Origin: Elusimicrobia bacterium RIFOXYB2_FULL_49_7
Lineage (GTDB): Bacteria > Fibrobacterota > OXYB2-FULL-49-7
Length of the DNA: 21,676 bases
NCBI GenBank assembly: GCA_001800515.1
Contig: MGVN01000006.1
Location: 1-21,676, forward strand
Reading direction: 5' to 3'
The translations under genes and the position numbers were made by a program. Shown one piece after another: positions 6,588 to 15,474 of the stretch; the stretch's first letter is position 1; each line of letters starts with the position of its first letter. The notes below the pieces were generated by a model. The model searched no databases. It was not told where the DNA came from and worked only from the letters and a program-made list of their open reading frames with translations.

Positions 6588-8036
6588 ATGGCGAAAAAGT
6601 ATTGGTGGTTGAAAGATGGCCTTATCTATGGCTTGTCAGCGACCTTATCCAAATTTACGGGTATTTTTTTAGCACCGATTTATACCCGTTTTTTGACGAC
6701 AGCTCAATTTGGATTACTTGATTTGGCGACCTCCTTTTCAGCGGTCTTGTTGGTGGTTGCCGAGATGCAGATGGTTTCTGGTTTTATGCGAAATTATATT
6801 GAAGCAAAAGAAAAGAAATCTGTTGCCTCCTTAACGGGGAGTGTTATGGTTTTCTACTTTGTCAGCACCTCTTTGATTGCGGGCATTGTTTGGGTGGGCC
6901 GTGGACTAATACAGAAATATGTTCCGGAATTTGATTTTATCATACTTTTACCAATATTGATTGGCCTACTTCCAGCGCAGATCACCAGTTTTTATCTTGT
7001 GTTTTTGCGTATGGAACGACGGCCGAGACAATACCTGTTTATTTCTGCTGGCCAGATAGCGTTAGCAGCTGTTCTGGGCATTATTTTTGTTGTTCCATTT
7101 CATCTGGGGACGCTTGGGGCGCTTTACGGCTTTGCTGGAGCAAGGGTTGTTTTTGGTTTAATTTCTTTCGGGATGATTATTAAAAATGTCGGGATTCGAC
7201 TTAATGTGGATCATGTTAAGGAAATGTTGCATTTTGGAGCCCCATTGGTTCCTGCAAGGGTTTCTTCGTGGGCCAGAACCTATATTAATCGCTTTTTCAT
7301 TGTCAGTATGCTTTCCATGTCGATGCTTGGGATATTCAGTATTGCAAATAAAATCGCCGGTATTAGTCTTTTATTAATAATGTCTATTCGTCTGGTATGG
7401 CAACCATTTGAGAATGAACAGTATACGAAAAGTGGTTCTGAGGAGCGGTTTGCACGGGTATTGAATATCTTTATTTTTGCCATTTTAGCCTTTCAGGTGT
7501 TATTAACCATTGGTTCTCCTGTTGTTTTGCGCTTGTTGGCGCCTCCTGCCTATTGGAGCGCTGAACCTTTTATCGCATTACTTTCAATGGGTATTCTGTG
7601 GGATGGAGCGGTTATGTTTTTTTCGGTTGGCAATAACTGGGCGCGTAAAACATATCATAATAGTTTTGGCGCAAGTATTGCTTCTTTTTTTAATATCGTG
7701 TTGCTTTTTTTTGGAACAGCCAAATTAGGCCTTCCCTTAGTGGCTTTATCTGCTTTTTTAAGTGTTTTAATAAAATGCTTATTGATTCTTCGGACCTCCC
7801 AAAAGAATCACTATATTCCTTATTCAACAAGAATGATTGCATTTGGCATGGGATTAAGTGGGATGTATTCGGTTCTTCCATATTGTGCGCTCACTTTTTT
7901 TAAGCTCAGTGTGCCAGCAAGCATTGTCTTTTATGCAATTTCGGGAATGATGGCTTTACTCGTGATGTGGGCATTTGTTCTTGTTAAAGAGGATAAACAA
8001 TGGTTTTTGTCTATGCTGAAAGTTAGAACAGTATAG
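6588..8036 (+). CDS. wzx: Wzx-type oligosaccharide flippase
   Basis: The protein has 482 residues from ATG 6588, six bases after the Wzz stop. A TTG at 6582 would add two residues. It is strongly hydrophobic along its whole length, with 12 or more likely membrane segments. The N-terminal pattern is that of the MOP/polysaccharide transporter family: GLIYGLSATLSKFTGIFLAP, then YTRFLTTAQFGLLDLATSF. It would move the lipid-linked repeat unit across the inner membrane. Position between wzz and the transferases fits. The stop is TAG, followed by a 49-bp gap. Confidence 0.92.
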   Translation: MAKKYWWLKDGLIYGLSATLSKFTGIFLAPIYTRFLTTAQFGLLDLATSFSAVLLVVAEMQMVSGFMRNYIEAKEKKSVASLTGSVMVFYFVSTSLIAGIVWVGRGLIQKYVPEFDFIILLPILIGLLPAQITSFYLVFLRMERRPRQYLFISAGQIALAAVLGIIFVVPFHLGTLGALYGFAGARVVFGLISFGMIIKNVGIRLNVDHVKEMLHFGAPLVPARVSSWARTYINRFFIVSMLSMSMLGIFSIANKIAGISLLLIMSIRLVWQPFENEQYTKSGSEERFARVLNIFIFAILAFQVLLTIGSPVVLRLLAPPAYWSAEPFIALLSMGILWDGAVMFFSVGNNWARKTYHNSFGASIASFFNIVLLFFGTAKLGLPLVALSAFLSVLIKCLLILRTSQKNHYIPYSTRMIAFGMGLSGMYSVLPYCALTFFKLSVPASIVFYAISGMMALLVMWAFVLVKEDKQWFLSMLKVRTV

Positions 8037-8085
8037 ACTATTATTGGCAGTATTATTTTGAAACCAATGCAGTACAAGGATTAAA

Positions 8086-8772
8086 ATGATATTAGAGAGA
8101 AAATTCAGAGTGCCCCGCTGTTGGTCTAATCAGGAACTTTTAAAGATGGCTCATTTGTTTCAGGGGAGTATTGCGAATGTGTCCGGTTGGATGGATGCTG
8201 ACAAAGAGGGGAAAAAATATAAGGATTATTTTACCCGAGCGAGTGAATACTGGATAACCAATTATAAGCCTGAGGCAAGAGGTTTTCAGGGTAATCAGAC
8301 TAATGAAATCTATCTTGATCTTGCTGCACCATTAGAGCAAGCGCTGAAAGGTCGGTTTGATGTTGTTTTTAACCACACGGTTTTGGAACATGTTTTTAAG
8401 ATAGAAACAGCTTTTACCAACTTATGCAGCATGAGCAAAGATGTTGTCGTAATTGTTGTTCCTTTTCTTCAGGAACAGCATGGCGCTTATGGTGATTATT
8501 GGCGCTTCACACCTCAAGCTGTTGAGAAGCTGTTTTCCGAAAATGGGCTGACCACGCTATATATGAATTTTAACGATAGCGCAAATGCTTCTATTTACTT
8601 ATTTGCTGTTGGTGCCCGTTGCCCCGAAAGATGGGATTCTATTGTGGGAATGCCGGGCAATCAGAGGAAGCAGATTGCTACGATAAATCTGGGTACAAAA
8701 TTGTTCAAGGTCTCCTGGTTTGAAAGGACTGTTATAAAGTTGTTCAAAATCCTTAGGTTGTCTGATTTATGA
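8086..8772 (+). CDS. Class I SAM-dependent methyltransferase-like protein
   Basis: The protein has 228 residues from ATG 8086, after AAGGA at 8076-8080 with a 5-nt gap. The SAM-binding loop appears as GSIANVSGWMDADKEGKKY (27-45), in which the usual GxGxG is weakened to NVSGW. It is followed by FDVVFNHTVLEHV (91-103), a good motif IV with LEH, and VVIVVPF (121-127). The C-terminal half has GDYWRFTPQAVEKLFSENGL, often seen in methyltransferases of surface-sugar loci. Substrate unknown; sugar O- or N-methylation is likely (inference). Its last four bases overlap the next gene (ATGA). Confidence 0.78.
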   Translation: MILERKFRVPRCWSNQELLKMAHLFQGSIANVSGWMDADKEGKKYKDYFTRASEYWITNYKPEARGFQGNQTNEIYLDLAAPLEQALKGRFDVVFNHTVLEHVFKIETAFTNLCSMSKDVVVIVVPFLQEQHGAYGDYWRFTPQAVEKLFSENGLTTLYMNFNDSANASIYLFAVGARCPERWDSIVGMPGNQRKQIATINLGTKLFKVSWFERTVIKLFKILRLSDL

Positions 8773-9887
8773 AGATTGTTTATCTATCCAGTTCTACTGT
8801 ACCATCTCGTGCGGCAAATAGTATTCATGTTATGAAAATGTGTCAGGCTTTTGCGAAAGCAGGTCACAATGTAATACTCATGACTCGTGATAAAAGAACA
8901 GAGAGAGAGCCCGGCGTTCTTGATGAGCATGCTTTTTATGATGTGAACCCATGTTTTTCTATTGTTAGAAAGAGGTGGTTGCCACTCAAGGGACGACGAT
9001 TTCTTTATGGTTTTTTGTCCGCCTGGCATGCGAAACGATTGAAACCGGATTTAGTGTATGCAAGAAATTTGGATGGTTGTTTTTTCTCCTCATTGTTTTG
9101 TTTGCCAATCATGTTTGAATCTCATGCTCCCATCAAAGGGCGTTTATCGGAATGGTTTTTTAGTCGAATAATTAGTCGGGTTACTTTTCAAAAGCTGGTG
9201 GTTATTTCAAATGCATTAAAGATGTATTATGAATCTAAATATCCTACCTTAAAGAGTAAGATTCAAGTTGCTCCGGATGCGGCAGATCCGGTGGATGAAA
9301 AGGTTGTTCCTGTAACACTGCCAGGTAAGACAACTCGTTTGCAAGTCGGTTATATTGGCCATTTGTATTCGGGTCGAGGTATTGAAATGATTGAACAGCT
9401 TGCCGCTGCAGCTAGTTTATGGGCAGATTTTCATGTTATTGGTGGAAGCCCTCGGGATATCGCAGAATGCCAGCGGCGAACAATGTTGTTGAAGAATATC
9501 TATTGGCACGGATTCAAGGTGTTTGCAGAAGCAGAGAGGTTAAGGGTTGCTTGTGATATATTGTTGGCTCCCTATGCTGATAAAGTGCGGGTAAGCGGAG
9601 GCGCTGGGGATACTTCTTTGTGGATGTCTCCACTCAAGGTGTTTGAATATATGGCTGCTGGAAAAGCAATCATCTGTTCGGATATTTCGGTATTGCGTGA
9701 AGTATTGAAGGATAAACGCAATGCCTTATTATGTCCTGCATCTGACTTTAGGGCTTGGTTGAATTCTTTGGAACGACTTCGAGATGATAGCGTTTTGCGT
9801 ACACAGCTCGGAGAGAATGCGAAAAGCGATTTTATTGCTCATTATACTTGGGAGGCTCGCGCGGCAAAAGTCCTAACAAATATTTAA
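8769..9887 (+). CDS. GT4-family glycosyltransferase
   Basis: The protein has 372 residues and ATGA coupling to the preceding methyltransferase. The N-terminal GT-B domain starts MKIVYLSSSTVPSRAANSIH and continues with MCQAFAKAGHNVILMTRD. The C-terminal donor-binding domain has VGYIGHLYSGRGIEM and MSPLKVFEYMAAGKAIICSD (from M286), with E293 in the place of the conserved GT4 glutamate. It would add one sugar of the repeat unit at the cytoplasmic face. Donor and linkage cannot be read from sequence. Confidence 0.88.
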   Translation: MKIVYLSSSTVPSRAANSIHVMKMCQAFAKAGHNVILMTRDKRTEREPGVLDEHAFYDVNPCFSIVRKRWLPLKGRRFLYGFLSAWHAKRLKPDLVYARNLDGCFFSSLFCLPIMFESHAPIKGRLSEWFFSRIISRVTFQKLVVISNALKMYYESKYPTLKSKIQVAPDAADPVDEKVVPVTLPGKTTRLQVGYIGHLYSGRGIEMIEQLAAAASLWADFHVIGGSPRDIAECQRRTMLLKNIYWHGFKVFAEAERLRVACDILLAPYADKVRVSGGAGDTSLWMSPLKVFEYMAAGKAIICSDISVLREVLKDKRNALLCPASDFRAWLNSLERLRDDSVLRTQLGENAKSDFIAHYTWEARAAKVLTNI

Positions 9888-9899
9888 GATAACTAAATT

Positions 9900-11261
9900 A
9901 TGAGTATTCTGATTACCTTCTTTTTTTTGGTTCTTTTGGTTATTGTTGATGTTTATCGGCAAAGCCGTTTGAATATAGATGCGTTCAGACTGACCCTATT
10001 TATATTTGGATTGGTTTATATCTTAATCCCGGAAGTTTTGCCGCTTTCTTATGACTGTGAACCATATTGCAATGGCGTTCCTTGGTTACCCAGAATCATC
10101 TCCATTATCGGTTTGGCGGCATTGTTGGTTGGATACTTATTGTTCAATCATTTGCCAGTCTTTAGAGTAATGCCGATTATTAATACGGATGAGTCAAAAG
10201 AGTTTCGCTTTGCGGCTTTTGTTTTTATGCTTTCTGTTTTAGCTCTTTATCTTTATGCGCATAGTATGGGAGGATTCTTAAGTGCCTTTTCATTTGGTGC
10301 TTTAAACCGGATGACAGGTGAGGTTCGTGTTGAGGTGAAAGAATCTGCAGTTGCTTCGTATTTTGCTGGTCTTGTCTATCTTGTTTTTGCTCTATCCCAG
10401 TATAATATCTACCAAAAGACAAAATATCGAACTGGTTATATCGTATTGCTTTTATCTGCTTTTTTGGTGAATGTTGCGTATGCTTTGATAAAAGGGGGGC
10501 GCGGAGCAATATTTATGACATTTTTGCTGGCATTATTTATTCATTTGAATGTTAAAAAGATATCTATAACCGTTAAAAAGGCCACTATCATTATAATGAT
10601 TATTGTGGTAGGAGTATTTTTTATTGCTTATGGGAAAAAAGCGATTGTAGCTACTTCCGCCATCTTTAGAGGTGAAACCCCTTCAGCAGCTTTTGACGCG
10701 ATCGAATCAAAAGAACTGAAATATGTCTATGGAAGAATGATTTATGAGTTTGCCCATCCTATCAAATCAATGGGTGTTGTTTTGGATAATAATGTTGCCT
10801 GTAATTATATGGAACATTTTTGGGTGGCTCCGTTGCATCTCATTCCATCGAGAATACTTGGATTATCGGGCAAGCCTTATCGGATTTCCGAACTGAATAC
10901 CTATTTGTTGATTCGAAGTAAGGAAGGCGGAATGCCACCGGGATTAGTTGCTTCTTTTTGGTATGGTGGGGGATTGTTGGGCGTGATAATGGGTTGTGCA
11001 GTTTTTGGGGGGGTGATTGCTTGGGGTCAGCGGCAATGTTATACTATCATTCATGCGTATCCAAGTGCAACTCCCATAGTTTTATATGGTTTTTTTAGGG
11101 TAGGATGGTTTGTGAATAATGGAGATCCCAGCGTTTTTCTAAAACATGAGTTCCATTTTCTTGTTTTCTTAATATTAATTGCCGGATATTACTTGTTTGG
11201 ACGAATCCGTTTTTTGCCATTAGGTTATTTTAACGCGATTCAGAAAACAGATTTGAAATGA
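9900..11261 (+). CDS. wzy: Wzy-type O-antigen polymerase
   Basis: The protein has 453 residues with ten or more hydrophobic segments spread over the length, for example 1-19, 29-49, and several after residue 300. It has a basic loop around GGRGAIFMTF, typical of the O-antigen polymerase/ligase group. The long polar stretch before GLVASFWYGGGLLG is in the expected place for the large periplasmic loop. Sequence-level similarity among Wzy proteins is poor, so the call rests on topology plus the wzz/wzx context. It would join repeat units in the periplasm. ATG 9900 has no clear RBS. The end overlaps the next gene by ATGA. Confidence 0.82.
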   Translation: MSILITFFFLVLLVIVDVYRQSRLNIDAFRLTLFIFGLVYILIPEVLPLSYDCEPYCNGVPWLPRIISIIGLAALLVGYLLFNHLPVFRVMPIINTDESKEFRFAAFVFMLSVLALYLYAHSMGGFLSAFSFGALNRMTGEVRVEVKESAVASYFAGLVYLVFALSQYNIYQKTKYRTGYIVLLLSAFLVNVAYALIKGGRGAIFMTFLLALFIHLNVKKISITVKKATIIIMIIVVGVFFIAYGKKAIVATSAIFRGETPSAAFDAIESKELKYVYGRMIYEFAHPIKSMGVVLDNNVACNYMEHFWVAPLHLIPSRILGLSGKPYRISELNTYLLIRSKEGGMPPGLVASFWYGGGLLGVIMGCAVFGGVIAWGQRQCYTIIHAYPSATPIVLYGFFRVGWFVNNGDPSVFLKHEFHFLVFLILIAGYYLFGRIRFLPLGYFNAIQKTDLK

Positions 11262-12403
11262 AGATATTATTCATTATCGATAATTTTGGTTCCGGTGGGG
11301 CGCAGCGACAAATGGTTAATTTGGCTTGCGGCCTAAAGGGGCGGGGGCATGATGTTGCATTCTTTATCTACTATCCGCAATATTCATTTTTTCGAGAAAT
11401 TGTTGAAAAAGCTCAGATTCCAGTTTATGACTACCAGAAAACAACGCGTTTCTCATTAGGTGTAATAAAAAGTCTTGTTGGTTTGGTTCGACGACAGAAG
11501 TATGATATTGTTTTATCTTTTTTAGATACGCCGAATACTTACGCTGAAATAAGCAGTCTTTTTTATTCTGGCGTAAAGACGGTGGTGAGCGAACGAAGCA
11601 GTCATCGGGGAGACAAATCCATCATCGGTGCCCATTTGCGAAGACAGTTGCATCGATTGGCTGATTTTATTGTCACTAATTCGCATAGTCATCAGGCATG
11701 GCTTCAGTCGCATTATTCCTGGCTGTCTAAAAAATGTACAACTATTTATAATGGATTGGATGTCACGGCTTTCAATGCTGTTTCGACATATTTTGACGAT
11801 CCTAAATCGATGCGTCTCATTGCCATTGGCAAGGTTGAGCCGGTGAAGAATGCTATTAATCTTATTCGGGGGTTGGCTTGCTTTTAGCAGAAACATGGTT
11901 GGTCCCCCGGGTTGAGTTGGGTAGGTCGAAGAACGGTGAATAATAAAATAGGGCAGGCCTATTCGAGTCAGGTTGATGATCTGCTGGAGGCGTTTCCGGA
12001 AATAAAAAAACAATGGGAATGGTTAGGTGAGCGTTCCGATATTCCGCAGTTGCTGGCATCTCATCATGCATTGATTCATCCCAGTTTTTATGAGGGGTTG
12101 CCTAATGTGATTTGTGAAGCCTTGGCTGCCGGTTGTCCTGTATTGGCTTCACGCGTTTGTGACCACGAATTATTAGTGGAAGATGGCAGGCGGGGTTATT
12201 TATTTGACCCAGGGAGTGATGTTGATATTTGCAAGGCGATTGAACAGTTGGCGTTTTTAGATCGAGAAGCTTGGAATGCCATGTCAACTGCGGCCAGGAA
12301 ATATGCAAAAGAAAACCTGTCGATTGATTCTTTGGTTGATGCTTATGAAAGACTTTTTAGGTCAATTATTATAAAGAAGGATATTTTGAGTCATGGAAAA
12401 TAG
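11258..12403 (+). pseudogene. GT4 glycosyltransferase interrupted by one in-frame TAG
   Basis: Both halves lie in the same frame. 11258-11884 codes for the N-terminal GT-B domain (FGSGGAQRQMVNLACGLKGRGHDVAFF) and the start of the donor domain (LIAIGKVEPVKNAINLIRG). 11888-12403 continues with QKHGWSP, WEWLGERSDIPQLLA and HPSFYEGLPNVICEALAAG (E279 onward). Only codon 210, TAG at 11885-11887, separates them. The neighbouring codon is CAG and the family has a polar residue here, so a single C-to-T change from CAG (Gln) would explain it. Without the stop it would be 381 residues, normal for GT4. TAG is a normal stop elsewhere in this window, so recoding is unlikely. Reinitiation at TTG 11912 could yield only a half-domain. 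It is either a real null allele or a base error. Confidence 0.85.
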
Positions 12404-13454
12404 CTTGCGCGAAAAAGGGCTCGTTTTATTAGGACCCATTGCTCCACCACAATGGGGGCCTGCTGTTCGAAATCGGATTATGCTTGACACATTTGAGAAT
12501 TGGGGCATCAAGGTTGTTGTATTGAATACATTGGCTTGGAAAAGTCGTCCACTTGGATTTCTTATTGATGTTGTCAAAAATGTCTGGCACATACCTCGAG
12601 TAATACTTGGCGTGTCGAGTAGGGGAAGATTTGTGCTTATTCCACTGCTCGTATTGCTAAAGGTACTTAAAAATGTCAAAATTATTCTTTATCCTGCTGG
12701 GGGACTGTTTTGTCAAGAGATTCAGGCTTTGCCAAGCGTTTTTAAATGGCTTTATATGGAAATGCTTCGGCGTTTGGATTTGATTTGTGTCGAACGGCCA
12801 GAATTGGCAGATCAATTCCAGTCGTTGGGAGTATGCAGACCCATGATATTGCCAAATTTCAAAATTACGCCAAAGATCATCCAGAAAAAGGAAGAGACTG
12901 AGATCGTTCAGCTGCTTTTTCTATCAAGAATTCGGGCTGTTAAGGGGGTTGAGTCTTTATTAAAAGCAGCAGATATTCTTGTAGGTAAAGGTTATAAAAT
13001 CCAGATCGATTTCTATGGGATTATTCAACCGGATTATGAAAAAGAATTCTTTGATTTATTGGATAAAAGGCCGTTTTGTAAATATCAGGGTGTTTTGGAG
13101 TATTCGAATGTCATACCCGCTATTGCATCGTATGATATTATGATATTCCCGACGATGGTTACCACGGAAGGATTTCCAGGCGTTCTTGCGGATGCTGCTA
13201 TTGCCGGTCTACCAGTCATCGCGTCGGATGTGCCGTCAAATCGTGAAATAGTAGATGATGGTTTTAATGGGAAATTATTTCGACCAGGAGATGCAGTGGA
13301 TCTGGCCGACAAACTTGAGTCGTTAATTGTCAATAAAGCGGCAAGATTAGAAATGGGCAAGAATAATCGCTTCAAGGGCAATGCCTATGATGTGGAAGTT
13401 GTACTTGGCGATTTTGTTAAGAAATTAACTGAGTTGGGATGGGGAAAAGAATGA
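12393..13454 (+). CDS. GT4-family glycosyltransferase
   Basis: The protein has 353 residues and overlaps the interrupted GT4 by 11 nt. The N-terminus reads GLVLLGPIAPPQWGPAVRNR, a form of the acceptor-side loop seen in some surface-sugar GT4 enzymes. The donor domain has LLFLSRIRAVKGVESLLKA and TTEGFPGVLADAAIAGLPVI, with E259 leading the EGFPG motif and SDVPSNREIV after it. It would add a further residue of the repeat unit in the cytoplasm. There is no signal peptide; the 70-100 hydrophobic patch is the usual membrane-facing N-domain. Expression may suffer if translation stops early in the upstream gene (polarity, inference). Confidence 0.88.
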   Translation: MENSLREKGLVLLGPIAPPQWGPAVRNRIMLDTFENWGIKVVVLNTLAWKSRPLGFLIDVVKNVWHIPRVILGVSSRGRFVLIPLLVLLKVLKNVKIILYPAGGLFCQEIQALPSVFKWLYMEMLRRLDLICVERPELADQFQSLGVCRPMILPNFKITPKIIQKKEETEIVQLLFLSRIRAVKGVESLLKAADILVGKGYKIQIDFYGIIQPDYEKEFFDLLDKRPFCKYQGVLEYSNVIPAIASYDIMIFPTMVTTEGFPGVLADAAIAGLPVIASDVPSNREIVDDGFNGKLFRPGDAVDLADKLESLIVNKAARLEMGKNNRFKGNAYDVEVVLGDFVKKLTELGWGKE

Positions 13455-14728
13455 CAGGCAATAAGATTATGATTTGTTATGCATGGGGTCGGCCTAATGC
13501 CGGTGACCATGCGTTGATTCTGGGTGCATTGGAGCAGCTTGAAAGAGTGGTGGATTTATCTGAGATTATTGTAGTGACAAGGCATTCCGATGACGATCCC
13601 ATATCGCCAAAGGCGTATATTGAAGAACGCTTCCCGAAGGTAAAAGTTGTCCCACCTCCTTTTGATATGAAGAAAAGACGACGATTTGCCAAAATTCCTC
13701 AAGTCATGGAAGCCGTTGTTAAAGCTGCAGGGGTATTTGTTTTTCCCAATAGATTTCGACATAATCAACCTGAGAATAGCTTTTGGCAGGCGCTGGCCTC
13801 TACAAGACTTGTTTTGCTCAATGGCGGCAATTTGTTCTTTTGGCATAAGGTAAGGCATAATCTTCCTCGGCTTATTGCCCTTGCCTTCCCATTGCTTTTG
13901 GCTAAACGGTTAAAGATTCCTTATGGCATGCTTCCTCAAACCTGCGGGCCTTTTGATAAAGGATTAGTCTCGAAATGGATTGGAAGGGTCTTTTCTCATG
14001 CTAAATTTGTTACTTTTCGCGATAAGAGTTCTATAGAGAGTCTGGCTTCCATTATCAGCCTCGAAAGAATACGATATCAATTGTTGCCGGATTTGGCATT
14101 TTCACTGACATCGCGATATGCCGGCAATCCTCAAATGGATTTTTTATCGTCCAGTAAAGATTATTTTTGCGTTTCTCTTCGTGTTGCCGCATTAGGTGAC
14201 GATGTTTCCAAGAAGCATGACAATCCAATCCGAACAGAAGAGAAGATACTTTCGATACTTCCCAAGGCTATTTCCGGATTTCAGGAGATGTATGGATTAC
14301 ACTGTATCATTGTTGTTCAGGTCTGCCAAGACCAAGCGGTATCCGAAAAACTTCTTGCTGCATTATGCGCCCTTCAATCAGATTGTTCAATTATCAGATT
14401 GGAAGATCCCTACGACTTTATTGAACTGTATCGGAAGGCTCAATTTCTGTTAACTTTTAGACTGCATTCTATGATATTTGCATTAGCTCAGGGAACGCCA
14501 GTCGTGGGTATATGGCGAAAGCCGTTAGGGACTAAAATTCCTTCGATGATGAAAGATATGGCCCTTGAAGATTATTGTATTGAATTGGACAGTTTGGATC
14601 ATTCCAATTTATTGGATAAGCTTGCCTTGGCTTATCGGCAACGAGAGGACCTAAGAAAGGACATTAGAAGTAGTGTGCAATATAGAGATAAGACGGCTCA
14701 TGAGTTTTATTCTAAGAATCTTGTATAA
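13451..14728 (+). CDS. Polysaccharide pyruvyl transferase family protein
   Basis: I chose ATG 13451, which forms an ATGA overlap with the preceding stop and follows GGGGA at 13441-13445; ATG 13439 is an alternative. The protein has 425 residues. Family signs are RPNAGDHALILGAL near the N-terminus (14-27), VLLNGGNLFFWH in the middle, GMLPQTCGPF, and FRLHSMIFALAQGTPVVGI starting at F336, with the conserved R337-L338-H339-S340. PS_pyruv_trans proteins (CsaB/WcaK type) move enolpyruvate from PEP to a sugar as a ketal, adding a negative charge, though some members act differently. This would decorate the repeat unit. Confidence 0.87.
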   Translation: MTGNKIMICYAWGRPNAGDHALILGALEQLERVVDLSEIIVVTRHSDDDPISPKAYIEERFPKVKVVPPPFDMKKRRRFAKIPQVMEAVVKAAGVFVFPNRFRHNQPENSFWQALASTRLVLLNGGNLFFWHKVRHNLPRLIALAFPLLLAKRLKIPYGMLPQTCGPFDKGLVSKWIGRVFSHAKFVTFRDKSSIESLASIISLERIRYQLLPDLAFSLTSRYAGNPQMDFLSSSKDYFCVSLRVAALGDDVSKKHDNPIRTEEKILSILPKAISGFQEMYGLHCIIVVQVCQDQAVSEKLLAALCALQSDCSIIRLEDPYDFIELYRKAQFLLTFRLHSMIFALAQGTPVVGIWRKPLGTKIPSMMKDMALEDYCIELDSLDHSNLLDKLALAYRQREDLRKDIRSSVQYRDKTAHEFYSKNLV

Positions 14729-14755
14729 AATGGCTCTATTATCAAGGAAGTGTTT

Positions 14756-15463
14756 ATGAAGCTTGTTGATGTTTGGCTAAAAAAGTGGTATCCGCATCAA
14801 AAGGATAGGGATGCGGTCTTTCAATTTCTTGAACTATTGAGTAAAGAGGTAACGCCAGAAAAAGTGGTTTTGGATATTGGCGCCGGAGCGGGAGAGCGCA
14901 ATCGATATAGTTTTAAATCGCGTTGTCAGAAGATGATTGGCATTGATTTGGATGAAAGAGTCAAGTGCAATCCGCTTTTAGATGTCGGGATGGTGGCGGA
15001 TGCTTCTTCTATTCCATTGCCGGACAATTCTGTTGATTTGGCTTTTTCAATCTATGTATTAGAGCATATAGAATGTCCGGATCGTTTTATTGCAGAAGTA
15101 AAAAGGGTGCTGAAGCCAGGGGGGGTGTTTTGGATGCTGACTCCGAATAAACACCATTATGTACCGCTCATTGCGCGCTGGACGAATGTTCTGTTTCATA
15201 AATGGGTTAATAAAAAACGGGGTCGGCAAGAAACAGATACTTTTGCTACATTTTATCGGATGAACACGCGGAAGGATCTCAATGACTGTTTTGAAGTCGC
15301 GGGAATGGTGCTCGCAACCATGACGACCGTTGAAGTGAGTCCGAATTATTTGCTTTGGAATCCACTAGTTTTTCTGGTTGGGGTTGCGTATGAACGGGTG
15401 GTTAATGCAATAGGATTTTTATCCGGGATAAGAGTGAATCTTATTGCCGCTTATCGGAAATAA
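14756..15463 (+). CDS. Class I SAM-dependent methyltransferase (Methyltransf_11 type)
   Basis: The protein has 235 residues from ATG 14756, 5 nt after AAGGAAG at 14744-14750. GTG 14750 lies within that site and is rejected. All core motifs are present: VLDIGAGAG (38-46), acidic D65 in IGIDLDE, ADASSIPLPDNSVDLAFS (81-98), LEHI (102-105) and RVLKPGG (117-123). This is the most canonical of the three methyltransferases in the window. The substrate is probably a sugar of the repeat unit or its terminal residue (inference). A hydrophobic stretch near 195-220 could hold it at the membrane. Confidence 0.88.
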   Translation: MKLVDVWLKKWYPHQKDRDAVFQFLELLSKEVTPEKVVLDIGAGAGERNRYSFKSRCQKMIGIDLDERVKCNPLLDVGMVADASSIPLPDNSVDLAFSIYVLEHIECPDRFIAEVKRVLKPGGVFWMLTPNKHHYVPLIARWTNVLFHKWVNKKRGRQETDTFATFYRMNTRKDLNDCFEVAGMVLATMTTVEVSPNYLLWNPLVFLVGVAYERVVNAIGFLSGIRVNLIAAYRK

Positions 15464-15474
15464 CCGGTTCATCC

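Noticed and set aside
11885..11887. TAG read as an amino acid (alternative code or pyrrolysine).
   Set aside because: TAG ends several normal genes in this window (MNT at 2671, methyltransferase at 4374, wzx at 8036), and there is no second amber inside a gene.
11912..12403. Separate gene starting at TTG 11912.
   Set aside because: It is the same frame as the upstream GT4 half and would begin in mid-domain without an RBS. One interrupted gene is the simpler reading.
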